DNA of 43,080 bases, taken from JBCCMF01 sp038747545. Lineage in GTDB: Bacteria > Bacteroidota > Rhodothermia > Rhodothermales > JBCCMF01. The notes beneath the pieces are model-generated. The model had not been told where the DNA came from. It worked only from the letters and a program-made list of their open reading frames with translations, and did no database searches. Each line of letters begins with the position of its first letter. The first letter of the stretch is position 1. Where the stretch lies: assembly GCA_038747545.1 (NCBI GenBank), contig JBCDJT010000033.1, positions 1 to 43,080 of the forward strand. Direction: 5' to 3'. Positions 25,407 to 33,610 of this stretch are shown in pieces. The position numbers and the translations under genes were made by a program.

Positions 25407-25718
25407 ATGGCCAACAACCGCCTGACTTCTGCCGAATTCAAAAGCCGCCTCACCGATGCCGACGTCGTGCTCGACGTACGCACGCCTGCTGAATATGCCG
25501 AAGGGCATCTCGTGCAAGCGCAGAACATCGACGTGATGAACGAGGCCTTCGCGGACAACGTGAAGGACCTCGACAAAGACAAGACCTATTACCTGCACTG
25601 CAAGTCGGGGGGCCGCAGTGGCAAAGCCGCCGAAATCATGCGCGGCATGGGCTTCGATGCGTACAACGTGGGCGGCTACGCCGACTTGGTAGCCGCTGGC
25701 TTCGCGTCTGAGCAGTAA
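25407..25718 (+). CDS. Single-domain rhodanese (sulfurtransferase), 103 aa
   Basis: A compact rhodanese: LTSAEFKSRLTDADVVLDVR, the TPAEYAEGHLVQAQNI segment, and the active-site loop HCKSGGRSGKAAE with the catalytic Cys. No signal peptide, so cytoplasmic. The ATG at 25407 is 40 bases after the MBL-rhodanese gene, indicating a sulfur-handling operon. The rhodanese would pass sulfane sulfur between persulfide carriers. An in-frame upstream extension to 25185 overlaps the preceding gene and is not used. Confidence 0.9.
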   Translation: MANNRLTSAEFKSRLTDADVVLDVRTPAEYAEGHLVQAQNIDVMNEAFADNVKDLDKDKTYYLHCKSGGRSGKAAEIMRGMGFDAYNVGGYADLVAAGFASEQ

Positions 25719-25737
25719 CTGGGTTCACTGGGCTCGC

Positions 25738-28218
25738 CTATTCGTACCGCAACGCCGTCACCGGATTGCGGCGTGCCGTCTTGATGGCTTGATAACTGAC
25801 GGTAGCGGCGGCAATGACCGTGGCCACAATGCCCGCCAGCAGAAAGACGCCCAGCCCGAGATCCACTTGGTAGGCAAACGTCTGTAGCCAGCGGTCCATC
25901 GCCATGTAGGCGATGGGTGTGGCAATAATGGTGGCCACGCCCACCAGCACCAGAAAGTCGCGCATCAGCAAGCCCGTGAGGCCGGGCACCGTAGCACCCA
26001 GCACTTTGCGGATGCCGATTTCCTTGGTTCGGCGCTCGGCAGCATACGAGACGAGGCCGAAGAGGCCGAGGCAGGCGATGATAATGCCAATGAACGCGAA
26101 GGCGGTCACGACGCGGCTCAGTTGCGCCTCGCGGACGTAGAGGTTCTGCACGTTCTGGTCGAGGAAGCTGGCCTCGAACGGCTGGTCGGGCGCGACTTGC
26201 TGCCAGACGCCACGGATCATCGCCATCGCGTCGGCGGCGTTGCCGGGGGCGAGCTTTACGATGCCGTGGCCGCCCATGTGGCCAAACGCGTTCTGCGCGG
26301 GTGTGAACACCATCGGCATGATTTCGCTACGCAGCGAGCGCTGGTGGTAATCGCCGACTACGCCCACGATGGTGCCGCGCAGGTCGGTGTAGTAGACGCC
26401 GTTCTCATAGGTCGTCATCCGCACACGCTCGCCCAGGGCGGCCTCGGGCGTCCAGCCGTTGGCCTGGGCAAACGCCTCGTTGACCACGTAGCCCTGCTCG
26501 AAGATGTGGAAGTACGGCACCCCGTCGGGGCGGACGCCGCCATCGGCGGGGCGATCTTCGCTAAACGTACGTCCTGCTAAGACTGGAATGCCAAGCATCT
26601 CGAAGTAGCCTGCATCCACGTGCTGCTGGCCCGTGTCGCCTGTGCCATTTTCATCGTTCCAGGCCGCCTCGGTGCGGTAGGGCAACGACGACATGCCGCC
26701 GTAGCCCGGCGCCAGCGTGGATGAGGACACGCCCACCACCTGTGCTTGCTGCTCTAGCTGGTTCTCCAACTCGTCCCAGTCGAGACCGCTGCCCAGGCGC
26801 AGGACGATGGTCTGCTCTTGCTCGAAGCCGAGATCGGCATCGCGGAGGTAGTCGAGTTGGCGCAGGACAACGGTGGTGCCCACGATCAGGATGACCGAAA
26901 CGGCGAACTGGAAGACGACGAGGCCCTTGCGCAAGCCTGCATGCCCGCCCGTTCGGGTCATCAGCCCTTTGAGCACTTCCGTGGGCCGGAAGCTGGCGAG
27001 GTAGAACGCGGGGTAGGCGCCCGCCAGCACGCCCGTGAACACCACCAGCGCCATGATCCCGATCCAGTACGAGACATTAGACCCGTAGTCGATGTCGATG
27101 GTGCGGCCTGCCAAGTTGTTGAACGCCGGGAGCAACATCTCGACGAGCGCGACGGCTAAGATGAGCGCCACGACGCTCATGAAGATCGACTCGGCCAAGA
27201 ACTGCAGGGCCACCTGTCCACGCTCAGCCCCCAGGCTCTTACGTACGCCTACCTCGCGTGCGCGCTGCGACGACCGTGCCGTGGAGAGGTTCATGAAGTT
27301 GATACAGGCCAGCACCAAGATGGCGAGCGCGATGAAGGCAAAGATGCGCACCGTGGCGGCGTTGCCCGTGGCGCTGGGGCCGCTGGTGGCCTCGCTGTAG
27401 AGGTAGATGTCGTGCAGCGCCTCCAGCGTGGGCACGTAGGCGTCGCCGTCCTCGCGGTTGCGGGCGCTAAACGCGGGAAACGCCGCCTCGACAGCAGCTG
27501 CCGCCTCCGCATCGGCCAGCCGGACGTACGTGAAGGTGCGCGGCCACCAGTACGAGTTGTACTCCGACTCGGTCGGCACGCCAAATTGCTGCTTGTGCGC
27601 ACCGAAAGAGGCCAAGAAGTCGTACCTGAGGTGGCTATTGTCCGGCACGTCTTCCACCACGCCCGTCACCTCCAACGTCATGGTGCCTTGCTCAGTGAAC
27701 TCCAGCGTCTGGCCGAGTGGGTTTTCATCGCCGAAGTACCGCTCAGCCGCCGACTCGGAGAGCACGATGGCGTTGAGTTTGTCGAAGGCTGTAGCCGGAT
27801 CGCCCAGCACGAAGGCGGGCGCAAGCACGTCGTTGATGGCCGCATCGGTGTAGTAGAAATCGGTCTCGCGGAAGACGCGCACGGTGCCATCACTCGCCAG
27901 CCGCCGCATGGACCCTCTGGCACCAGCCAGCCGAGCGACGGCCTCCACCTGGGGCATCTCGCGCTGCATCGCAGGGCCCAGGCCACCGCCCGTCCACGCC
28001 CACGTCTCGTCCTCGCCGTTATCCGTCACCTGCTGGTTGACACGGTATACCTGCTCGCCGCCGGGCACGTGGCGGTCGTAGCTCATCTCATCCTGCACGT
28101 AGAGCCCAATCATCAGGCACGCCGCGATGCCGAGCGTCAGGCCGACGATGTTGATGAAAGCGTAGGCGCGGTGCTTCTTCAGGTTGCGCCATGCGATGAG
28201 TGCGTAGTTCTTCCACAT
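25738..28218 (-). CDS. FtsX/MacB-type ABC permease, 826 aa (first of a tandem pair)
   Basis: N-terminus MWKNYALIAWRNLKKHRAYA is the standard start of Bacteroidota two-module FtsX-like permeases. One transmembrane segment (~20-41) is followed by a MacB-type periplasmic domain. Next comes a block of membrane segments (IFAFIALAILVLACINFMNL, SIFMSVVALILAVALVEM, SYWIGIMALVVFTGVLAGAY, GLVVFQFAVSVILIVGTTVV). A second periplasmic domain and a final three segments end at ALRYE. Such proteins work with a MacB-like ATPase in mechanotransmission or export of lipids, peptides or lipoproteins. No ATPase is in the window. A 7-bp tandem repeat occupies the bases just upstream of the ATG. Confidence 0.9.
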   Translation of the reverse strand: MWKNYALIAWRNLKKHRAYAFINIVGLTLGIAACLMIGLYVQDEMSYDRHVPGGEQVYRVNQQVTDNGEDETWAWTGGGLGPAMQREMPQVEAVARLAGARGSMRRLASDGTVRVFRETDFYYTDAAINDVLAPAFVLGDPATAFDKLNAIVLSESAAERYFGDENPLGQTLEFTEQGTMTLEVTGVVEDVPDNSHLRYDFLASFGAHKQQFGVPTESEYNSYWWPRTFTYVRLADAEAAAAVEAAFPAFSARNREDGDAYVPTLEALHDIYLYSEATSGPSATGNAATVRIFAFIALAILVLACINFMNLSTARSSQRAREVGVRKSLGAERGQVALQFLAESIFMSVVALILAVALVEMLLPAFNNLAGRTIDIDYGSNVSYWIGIMALVVFTGVLAGAYPAFYLASFRPTEVLKGLMTRTGGHAGLRKGLVVFQFAVSVILIVGTTVVLRQLDYLRDADLGFEQEQTIVLRLGSGLDWDELENQLEQQAQVVGVSSSTLAPGYGGMSSLPYRTEAAWNDENGTGDTGQQHVDAGYFEMLGIPVLAGRTFSEDRPADGGVRPDGVPYFHIFEQGYVVNEAFAQANGWTPEAALGERVRMTTYENGVYYTDLRGTIVGVVGDYHQRSLRSEIMPMVFTPAQNAFGHMGGHGIVKLAPGNAADAMAMIRGVWQQVAPDQPFEASFLDQNVQNLYVREAQLSRVVTAFAFIGIIIACLGLFGLVSYAAERRTKEIGIRKVLGATVPGLTGLLMRDFLVLVGVATIIATPIAYMAMDRWLQTFAYQVDLGLGVFLLAGIVATVIAAATVSYQAIKTARRNPVTALRYE

Positions 28219-28261
28219 GGTTCGGAGTTCGGAGTTCGGAGTTCGGAGTTCGGAGTTCGGA
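28219..28261 (-). repeat. Heptamer array (CTCCGAA on the coding strand) abutting a start codon
   Basis: On the plus strand, TTCGGAG is repeated five times perfectly plus a partial sixth (28221-28261). On the coding strand this is CTCCGAA repeated, ending two bases before the ATG of the permease gene at 28218. It replaces the place where a Shine-Dalgarno would be, and none is visible. Copy-number changes would alter leader length but not the reading frame. Confidence 0.9.
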
Positions 28262-28308
28262 AAGGTTGAGTGATCTCGATTCAGGTCAAGTGAATTTCAG
28301 CATGGCAG

Positions 28309-28415
28309 GTGCCTTTCGTTCGGGTACTTCTTGATCAGGATGGCAACCCGAAAACCGAAAGGGAGCGAAGCGAGCGTCCCAAGACCTACAGCGAACGTAG
28401 TGAGCGTCCCGAAAT
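28309..28415. repeat. Inverted repeat plus AGCG...GAGCGTCCC short repeats
   Basis: Between the two permease genes, CCTTTCG...CGGGT and ACCCGA...CGAAAGG (about 28310-28361) can pair. They are followed by two copies of a short unit ending GAGCGTCCC (28363-28380 and 28390-28410), each containing an imperfect palindrome (GCGAAGCGAGC, GCGAACGTAGTGAGC). The unit recurs at 42881-42935. Confidence 0.6.
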
Positions 28416-30796
28416 CACTCCATACGCAGGCTGTCCACGGGGTTCATGCGTGTGGCCTTCAGCGTTTGCAGGCCAACGGCCAGCAGCGCGGCCCCCAGCA
28501 CGATGAACGCCGCCATGCCGAGCGTGCCGAGCCCTACGCTGATGCGGTAGACGAAGCCGTTGAGCCACTCTTGCGTAGCCAGGTAGGCCAGCGGCACGGC
28601 GATCAGCAGTGACAGCGTCACCAGCAGCGCGAAGCGGCGCGAGAGCAGCATCACGAGGCCGGATGAGGTGGCGCCCAGTACCTTGCGCACCCCGATCTCC
28701 TTCGTCCGCTGCGCCACGCTCAGCGACGTCACGCCGATGAGGCCGATGAGCGAGATGAAGATGGCGAAGACGGCGGCGTAGGTGATGATCTCCGAGAGCG
28801 TGCGCTCGATAGCGTAGGTGCCTGCGTAGTTCTGGTCGGCGAAGAGGTAGGTGAAGCCCGTGCGCGTGCCGAGGTCACCCCAGTGCGCACTCAGCGCCGA
28901 GACGGCCGAGGCGGCATCCGCCGTGGCGCGGACGGCCATGAGGCGGTACGGCGGCATGTCGGCGAAGGTGCCGTCGAACAAGCGGTACACGGTCGGCTTG
29001 ATGGCTTCGTACATGCTAGCGAAGTGGATGTCGGGCGCTACGCCGACTACAGTAAGGGCTTCGCCGCGGTTGAAGAGCTGCTTGCCTTCGTGGCTCGTCC
29101 ACCCAAACGTTTCCATCGTCTTCGGTGTCACCACCGCCTCGCGCGGCGATTGCGGGAGCCGCCCCTCGGTCAACGTTAAGCCCATGGTAGCGAGCAGCGT
29201 GGAGTCCATGAACACCTCCGCAAGGCGTGCGGCATCCTCGTCGCGCTGGGCGGCCGTGCCCAGGTAGGGCGATGTGCGCCAGTAGCCGCCGCCCCCCGGA
29301 AACTGCGACGCCAACGCTGCCGATGCGATGCTAGGCTCGCGTTTCAAGGTCGTTTCCAACGCTTGCAAGCGGCTGTAGCCGATCTCAGGGTCCTCAAAGT
29401 CGTACGTGCCGATAGGCACGATGAGCAGCGGATTCTCGCCAAAGTCGAAGCTCTCATCCTCGATGTACTGCACCTGCCGGTCTACCACGATGGTCCCGAC
29501 CACGAGGAACGCGGTGAGGGCAAACTGAAGCACCACGAGGCCGTTGCGCAGCCGTACCCCTGCTGGGCGCGACGCCAACCGGCCGCGCAGCACCTCGGCG
29601 GGGCGGAAGCGCGCCAAGTAGAACGCTGGGTAGCCGCCCGCGATGACCGCAATGAGCACGCCGAGGCCGATCAGCCAGGCCCAGAGCCCGAGGTCGTTGA
29701 CATCCAAACTCACCTCAAGCAGGCCACCCAACACCATGTTAAAGCCTGGCACCATCATCTGCGCCAGCGCTAGGCCGAGCAGCAACGCCGTGAACGTCAC
29801 GATCAGCGACTCGCTCAAGAACTGCCCGATGACTTGGAAGCGCGACGCGCCCAGGCTCTTGCGCATGCCCACCTCGCGCGCACGCTCTACCGACCGCGCC
29901 GTAGCCAGGTTCATGAAGTTGACAGCTGCCAAGAGCAAGATGCCAAAGGCGAGCAGCAAGAACATAGCGCCATAGGTCCGCACGTTGTCGGTGGCGTCCA
30001 TCACGTCGCGCAGGGCATAGAGGCGGATCTGGTTGTTGGCGTCGTAGCTGGCGCCCTGCACCTTGTTGAGGAACGCGGGGAACTGCGCGCGCAGATCAGC
30101 CATGTTGGTGCCGGGGCGCACGCGGAAGTACGTAGAGACAAAGTTGTCGTCCCAACTGTCGATACTATCGCCCAAGTAGCGCAGGTAGCGGCTGCCGTGC
30201 TGGATATCTGCCAGGATCGTGAAGGTGATGGAGGAGGTCGTGGGTGGGTCGGCAACGATGGCAGTAACCGTAAGTGCATTTTGGCGGTCGAGCTCGATGC
30301 GCTGACCGATAGGGTCGGCACCGCCAAAGAAGCGCTCGGCGGTTTGCTCCGTCAAGATGGCGGCATCGGGGCGCGAGAACGCCGTTTGCGCATCGCCCAC
30401 CACGAAGTCGAACGTGAACACCTCGAAGAAGTCGGGGTCGATGTAGTTGACCTGCTCCTGCACGCGCAGGCGCCCCTCGCCAGTACCTACGTGGATCTCT
30501 TGTTCGTTGGTGTAGAGGCGCGTGCTGGCTTCCATGGCCGGGAATTCATCCACAAACGCGTCGCGCAGCGGCCCCCACATCGAGAAGGTGCCCCACGTAT
30601 CGCCGTACTGGAGGTACGACTGGTAGATGTTGTCTACCTCATCGTGAAAGGTGTCGTACGTCAGCAAGGTGCGGCCGAGGATCAGGAAGAGGATGCCCAC
30701 GCCAAAGCCCAGCGCCAGCCCAGCGATGTTAATCGCGGCGTAGCCTTTCCTGCGGTTCATATTGCGGAGCGCAACAGTGAGGTAGTTTTTCCACAT
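28415..30796 (-). CDS. FtsX/MacB-type ABC permease, 793 aa (second of a tandem pair)
   Basis: Paralogue of the neighbouring permease with the same plan: MWKNYLTVALRNMNRRKGYA, a first membrane segment with AINIAGLALGFGVGILFLIL, a periplasmic domain, and a membrane block (GAMFLLLAFGILLLAAVNFM, SLIVTFTALLLGLALAQMMV). A second periplasmic domain and terminal segments end NPVDSLRME. The start at 30796 gives the standard family N-terminus and leaves out an 18-residue upstream extension. The two permeases lie in tandem, separated by 196 bases of repeats. They may form a heteromer or serve separate complexes. The ATPase partner is not in the window. Confidence 0.9.
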   Translation of the reverse strand: MWKNYLTVALRNMNRRKGYAAINIAGLALGFGVGILFLILGRTLLTYDTFHDEVDNIYQSYLQYGDTWGTFSMWGPLRDAFVDEFPAMEASTRLYTNEQEIHVGTGEGRLRVQEQVNYIDPDFFEVFTFDFVVGDAQTAFSRPDAAILTEQTAERFFGGADPIGQRIELDRQNALTVTAIVADPPTTSSITFTILADIQHGSRYLRYLGDSIDSWDDNFVSTYFRVRPGTNMADLRAQFPAFLNKVQGASYDANNQIRLYALRDVMDATDNVRTYGAMFLLLAFGILLLAAVNFMNLATARSVERAREVGMRKSLGASRFQVIGQFLSESLIVTFTALLLGLALAQMMVPGFNMVLGGLLEVSLDVNDLGLWAWLIGLGVLIAVIAGGYPAFYLARFRPAEVLRGRLASRPAGVRLRNGLVVLQFALTAFLVVGTIVVDRQVQYIEDESFDFGENPLLIVPIGTYDFEDPEIGYSRLQALETTLKREPSIASAALASQFPGGGGYWRTSPYLGTAAQRDEDAARLAEVFMDSTLLATMGLTLTEGRLPQSPREAVVTPKTMETFGWTSHEGKQLFNRGEALTVVGVAPDIHFASMYEAIKPTVYRLFDGTFADMPPYRLMAVRATADAASAVSALSAHWGDLGTRTGFTYLFADQNYAGTYAIERTLSEIITYAAVFAIFISLIGLIGVTSLSVAQRTKEIGVRKVLGATSSGLVMLLSRRFALLVTLSLLIAVPLAYLATQEWLNGFVYRISVGLGTLGMAAFIVLGAALLAVGLQTLKATRMNPVDSLRME

Positions 30797-31422
30797 GGTC
30801 TCAATCGGCGAAGTAAGGAGGAGGGGGCTCAGCGAATGGGCAGATACCACACAACGACGCTATCCTCTTGCGAGGGCTGTGCCAAAGCAGAAAATAGCCG
30901 ATTCTGCCCGTGAGACAGCATCCAGGTGTTCGGATGCGAACACCGCATGTACGGCTGGAGCACATCTTCGAGGAATGGTTGCATTTCAACCCGCTCTCGT
31001 TGCAAAGCGCGTTACTCGCCTCACCTCCGCATCGCTGACCAGCGACGACCTACGCGATTTTTGGTCGCGATTGGTGCGGCGAAGCGTGCCACAGGGGTGT
31101 CACTGCGGATGGCTATGTTGCGATGTGCTACTTCAACCGCGCTGGTACTTCCGCCATGGTCTGTGATGCTCGCCTGTCTGCCCCCAATTTCGCCTGCACA
31201 GGCACGCCCTGGACGGCGCCTGCGGAGTCCATAATTGGCGAAGAGCGGGCTGCGGTTGAGCCCGTCATCCACACCGCCCATGTCTATCCTTTTGGCCAGC
31301 ACGGAGAGCGCATGCAGCCCGTACGCGCCGGATGGGGGCCGATTTAGCAGGCCTGGTGGTGCGGCGTAACGCGTGCCGTATCTTCGGCACCCATCGGCTC
31401 CGTTTCGCTTTTTCCATCCGGC
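30797..31422. other. 0.63 kb intergenic region between divergent genes
   Basis: No open frame here has recognisable family sequence; those present look like out-of-frame translations rich in Arg and Ser. The clearest element is a perfect 8-bp hairpin, GGTGTTCG (30925-30932) and CGAACACC (30937-30944), with a GATG loop. The region must hold the promoters for the leftward permease and rightward metY genes. I could not place them, and no SAM or S-box riboswitch was recognised upstream of metY. Confidence 0.5.
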
Positions 31423-32733
31423 ATGGCTTCCTCTTCTGATGAGCAGCGGCCCTTCGGCTTCGAGACCCGCATGCTCCACGCTGGGCACATCCCCGACGCC
31501 GCCACGGGCGCACGTGCAGTACCCATCTACCAGACGACCTCGTACGTCTTCAACGACGCCGACGAGGCGGCGCAGCTGTTCGAGCTGAAGCAGTACGGCA
31601 ACATCTACACGCGCATCAACAACCCGACGACGGCGGTGCTGGAGGAGCGCCTAGCCTCGCTGGAGAACGCGACGGGCGCGGTGGCTACGGCCAGTGGCAT
31701 GGCGGCGCAGTTCATCACCATGATGACGCTGCTCCAGCCCGGCGACCACATTGTGGCGTCGGCGCACTTGTATGGCGGCACGTACACGCAGTTCACCCAC
31801 ACCTTCCAGAAGCTGGGCGTCACCACGACGTTTGTGGAGCCCAATGATGCGGAGGCTTGGGCGGCAGCCGTCACACCCACCACGCGGGTGTTCTATGGCG
31901 AGACCATCGGCAACCCGAAGGGCAGCGTGTTCGACATCGCCGCCGTCGCCGCGGTGGCGCATGCGCACGGCTGCCCGCTCGTCATCGACAACACCTTTGC
32001 CACGCCGTACCTGTGCCGCCCCATCGACCACGGCGCCGACATTGTGGTACACTCGGCCACGAAGTTCTTAGGCGGGCACGGCACGTCCATCGCTGGGGCG
32101 ATTGTGGAGGCAGGGACGTTCGACTACAGCCAGATCCCCAGCATCGCCGACCCGTCGCCCGCGTACCACGGGCTGCGCTTCTACGACACGTTTGGGCACC
32201 ACGGCTTCCTGCTGAAGGCACGCGCCGAGACGCTGCGCGACACGGGCTCTAGCCTCTCGCCGTTCAACGCGTTCCTGCTGATTCAGGGCATCGAGACGCT
32301 GTCGGTGCGGATGGACCGGCACGTGGCGAACGCGAAGGCGCTGGCTACCTTCCTCGACGACCACCCACAGGTGGCATGGGTCAACTACGCGGGGCTGCCG
32401 AGCAGTCCGTACCACGACCTGATGCAGCGCTACGTACCGAAGGGGCCGGGCGCGGTATTCACGTTCGGCCTGCAAGCCCGCGACGGCACCGACGTGCGCG
32501 AGGACGGCAAGGCGTTCATCGAGGCGCTGACGCTGTTCTCGCACCTCGCCAACGTGGGCGATGCGCGCAGCCTCGTCATCCATCCGGCGTCCACCACGCA
32601 CCAGCAGCTTTCTCACGACGAACTCATCGCGTGCGGTGTACGCCCCGAGATGATTCGCCTCTCCGTAGGACTCGAAACCACCGACGACTTGTTATGGGAT
32701 CTGGATCAGGCCTTGCGTGCGATCTCACGCTGA
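31423..32733 (+). CDS. metY: O-acetylhomoserine sulfhydrylase, 436 aa
   Basis: Cys/Met-metabolism PLP enzyme of the MetY class. The PLP-binding lysine is Lys214 in HSATKFLGGHG. Other family segments are VPIYQTTSYVF, YTRINNPTTAVLEERLASLE, ASGMAAQF, DNTFATPYLCRP, and the C-terminal HPASTTHQQLSHDEL and IRLSVGLETTDDLLWDL. It forms homocysteine from O-acetylhomoserine and sulfide in methionine synthesis. The ATG at 31423 gives full family length. The 3' end overlaps the CoA-binding-protein gene by 40 bases. metX is not in the window. Confidence 0.94.
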   Translation: MASSSDEQRPFGFETRMLHAGHIPDAATGARAVPIYQTTSYVFNDADEAAQLFELKQYGNIYTRINNPTTAVLEERLASLENATGAVATASGMAAQFITMMTLLQPGDHIVASAHLYGGTYTQFTHTFQKLGVTTTFVEPNDAEAWAAAVTPTTRVFYGETIGNPKGSVFDIAAVAAVAHAHGCPLVIDNTFATPYLCRPIDHGADIVVHSATKFLGGHGTSIAGAIVEAGTFDYSQIPSIADPSPAYHGLRFYDTFGHHGFLLKARAETLRDTGSSLSPFNAFLLIQGIETLSVRMDRHVANAKALATFLDDHPQVAWVNYAGLPSSPYHDLMQRYVPKGPGAVFTFGLQARDGTDVREDGKAFIEALTLFSHLANVGDARSLVIHPASTTHQQLSHDELIACGVRPEMIRLSVGLETTDDLLWDLDQALRAISR

Positions 32734-33233
32734 ACTCTTCGCTCACGCCCGAGCTGCGCGCCCGCTACCAAGACGCGGCCACCGTGCGCCTCATCCTGGG
32801 CGAGGCTAAGACCATCGCCATCATCGGCCTCTCGACGAATCCGCAGAAGGCCAGCCAGTTTGTTGCGACGTACCTGAAGTACCACGGCTACCGGATCATC
32901 CCTGTCCACCCGAAGGCCGAGACAATCTTGGGCGAGCCCGTGTACCCATCGCTTGACGCCATCCCCGAGCCGGTGGATGTGGTGTGTGCGTTCCGCCCGC
33001 CCGCCGCCTGCCCCGGCATCGCCGAAGAGGCGGCGGCCGTTGGCGCGAAGGCGCTGTGGCTACAACTTGGCATCGTCAGCGCGGAGGCGGGCGCGATCGC
33101 CGAGGACGCGGGGCTGGATGTGGTGATGGACCGGTGCCTCAAGATGGAGCATGGACGCTACAGCGGCACGATGCACTGGGTGGGCATGAACACGGGCCTG
33201 CTCACGGCCAAGCGGGCGCGGTCGTGGGTGTAA
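32694..33233 (+). CDS. CoA-binding domain protein (YccU-like), 179 aa
   Basis: Small Rossmann-fold protein: KTIAIIGLSTNPQKASQFVA, YLKYHGYRIIPVHPKAETIL, DVVCAFRPPAACPGIAEEAA, ALWLQLGIVSAEAGAIAEDA and VVMDRCLKMEHGRY, the typical CoA_binding_2 layout. The conserved late Cys (MDRCLKMEH) is present. The ATG at 32694 lies inside the 3' end of metY; it gives an N-terminus slightly longer than usual and is the only ATG before the conserved core. metY-CoA-binding pairs recur in other genomes, and a role in homoserine-ester or thiol metabolism has been suggested by context only. Confidence 0.85.
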   Translation: MGSGSGLACDLTLNSSLTPELRARYQDAATVRLILGEAKTIAIIGLSTNPQKASQFVATYLKYHGYRIIPVHPKAETILGEPVYPSLDAIPEPVDVVCAFRPPAACPGIAEEAAAVGAKALWLQLGIVSAEAGAIAEDAGLDVVMDRCLKMEHGRYSGTMHWVGMNTGLLTAKRARSWV

Positions 33234-33610
33234 AGCTCAGTTTTGTATCGTGAGCCCAGTCGCTGCTTCCTAGCTCGTCTGCCTTGTGGTGACTGAATCG
33301 CTGACAACTTCGACGGCATGGACGTTCATTTTGTAGCGACAAACCGGAGGTTCACGCAAGTAAAACGAACCAAAAACGCTGTCGATCTCGAAAACGCGCA
33401 GCGGACTTCCCGACGCGCAATCCCGCACCTAGCGAGCCGAGAGGCTGTACTGTTTTTCGATGTTGTGCCAGCGCTCGCTAGCTGAACGCTGCCCATCCGC
33501 TCTTCCCGGCGCGCTCCTGGCCCCGAGACCGACGTTGGTGGCTCGCTTTGCTCGTTTAGGTCAATCCGCATTGGGGACCGGAGTGATCTCTGGGGGGATT
33601 CTAGTGACGG
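33234..33610. other. Intergenic region, no feature recognised
   Basis: The 377 bases between two convergent genes hold no convincing coding frame. The longest minus-strand frame (about 80 codons at 33326-33571) is Arg/Ser-rich with no family character. No clear hairpin or repeat was found. Confidence 0.5.

Noticed and set aside
25185..25718. Long N-terminal extension of the rhodanese gene
   Set aside because: The added part is an alternative-frame reading of the preceding MBL-rhodanese gene; the rhodanese fold begins at 25407.
28221..28261. Possible CRISPR or operator array
   Set aside because: It is a simple heptamer tandem repeat without spacers.
30926..31234. Plus-strand open frame of about 100 codons
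   Set aside because: Arg/Ser/Cys-rich translation without family features; resembles shadow coding in GC-rich DNA.
31021..31488. Minus-strand open frame of about 155 codons
   Set aside because: It runs into the start of metY on the opposite strand and has no recognisable domain or ribosome site.
33326..33571. Minus-strand open frame of about 80 codons
   Set aside because: Low-complexity Arg/Ser-rich sequence and no conserved pattern; treated as intergenic.
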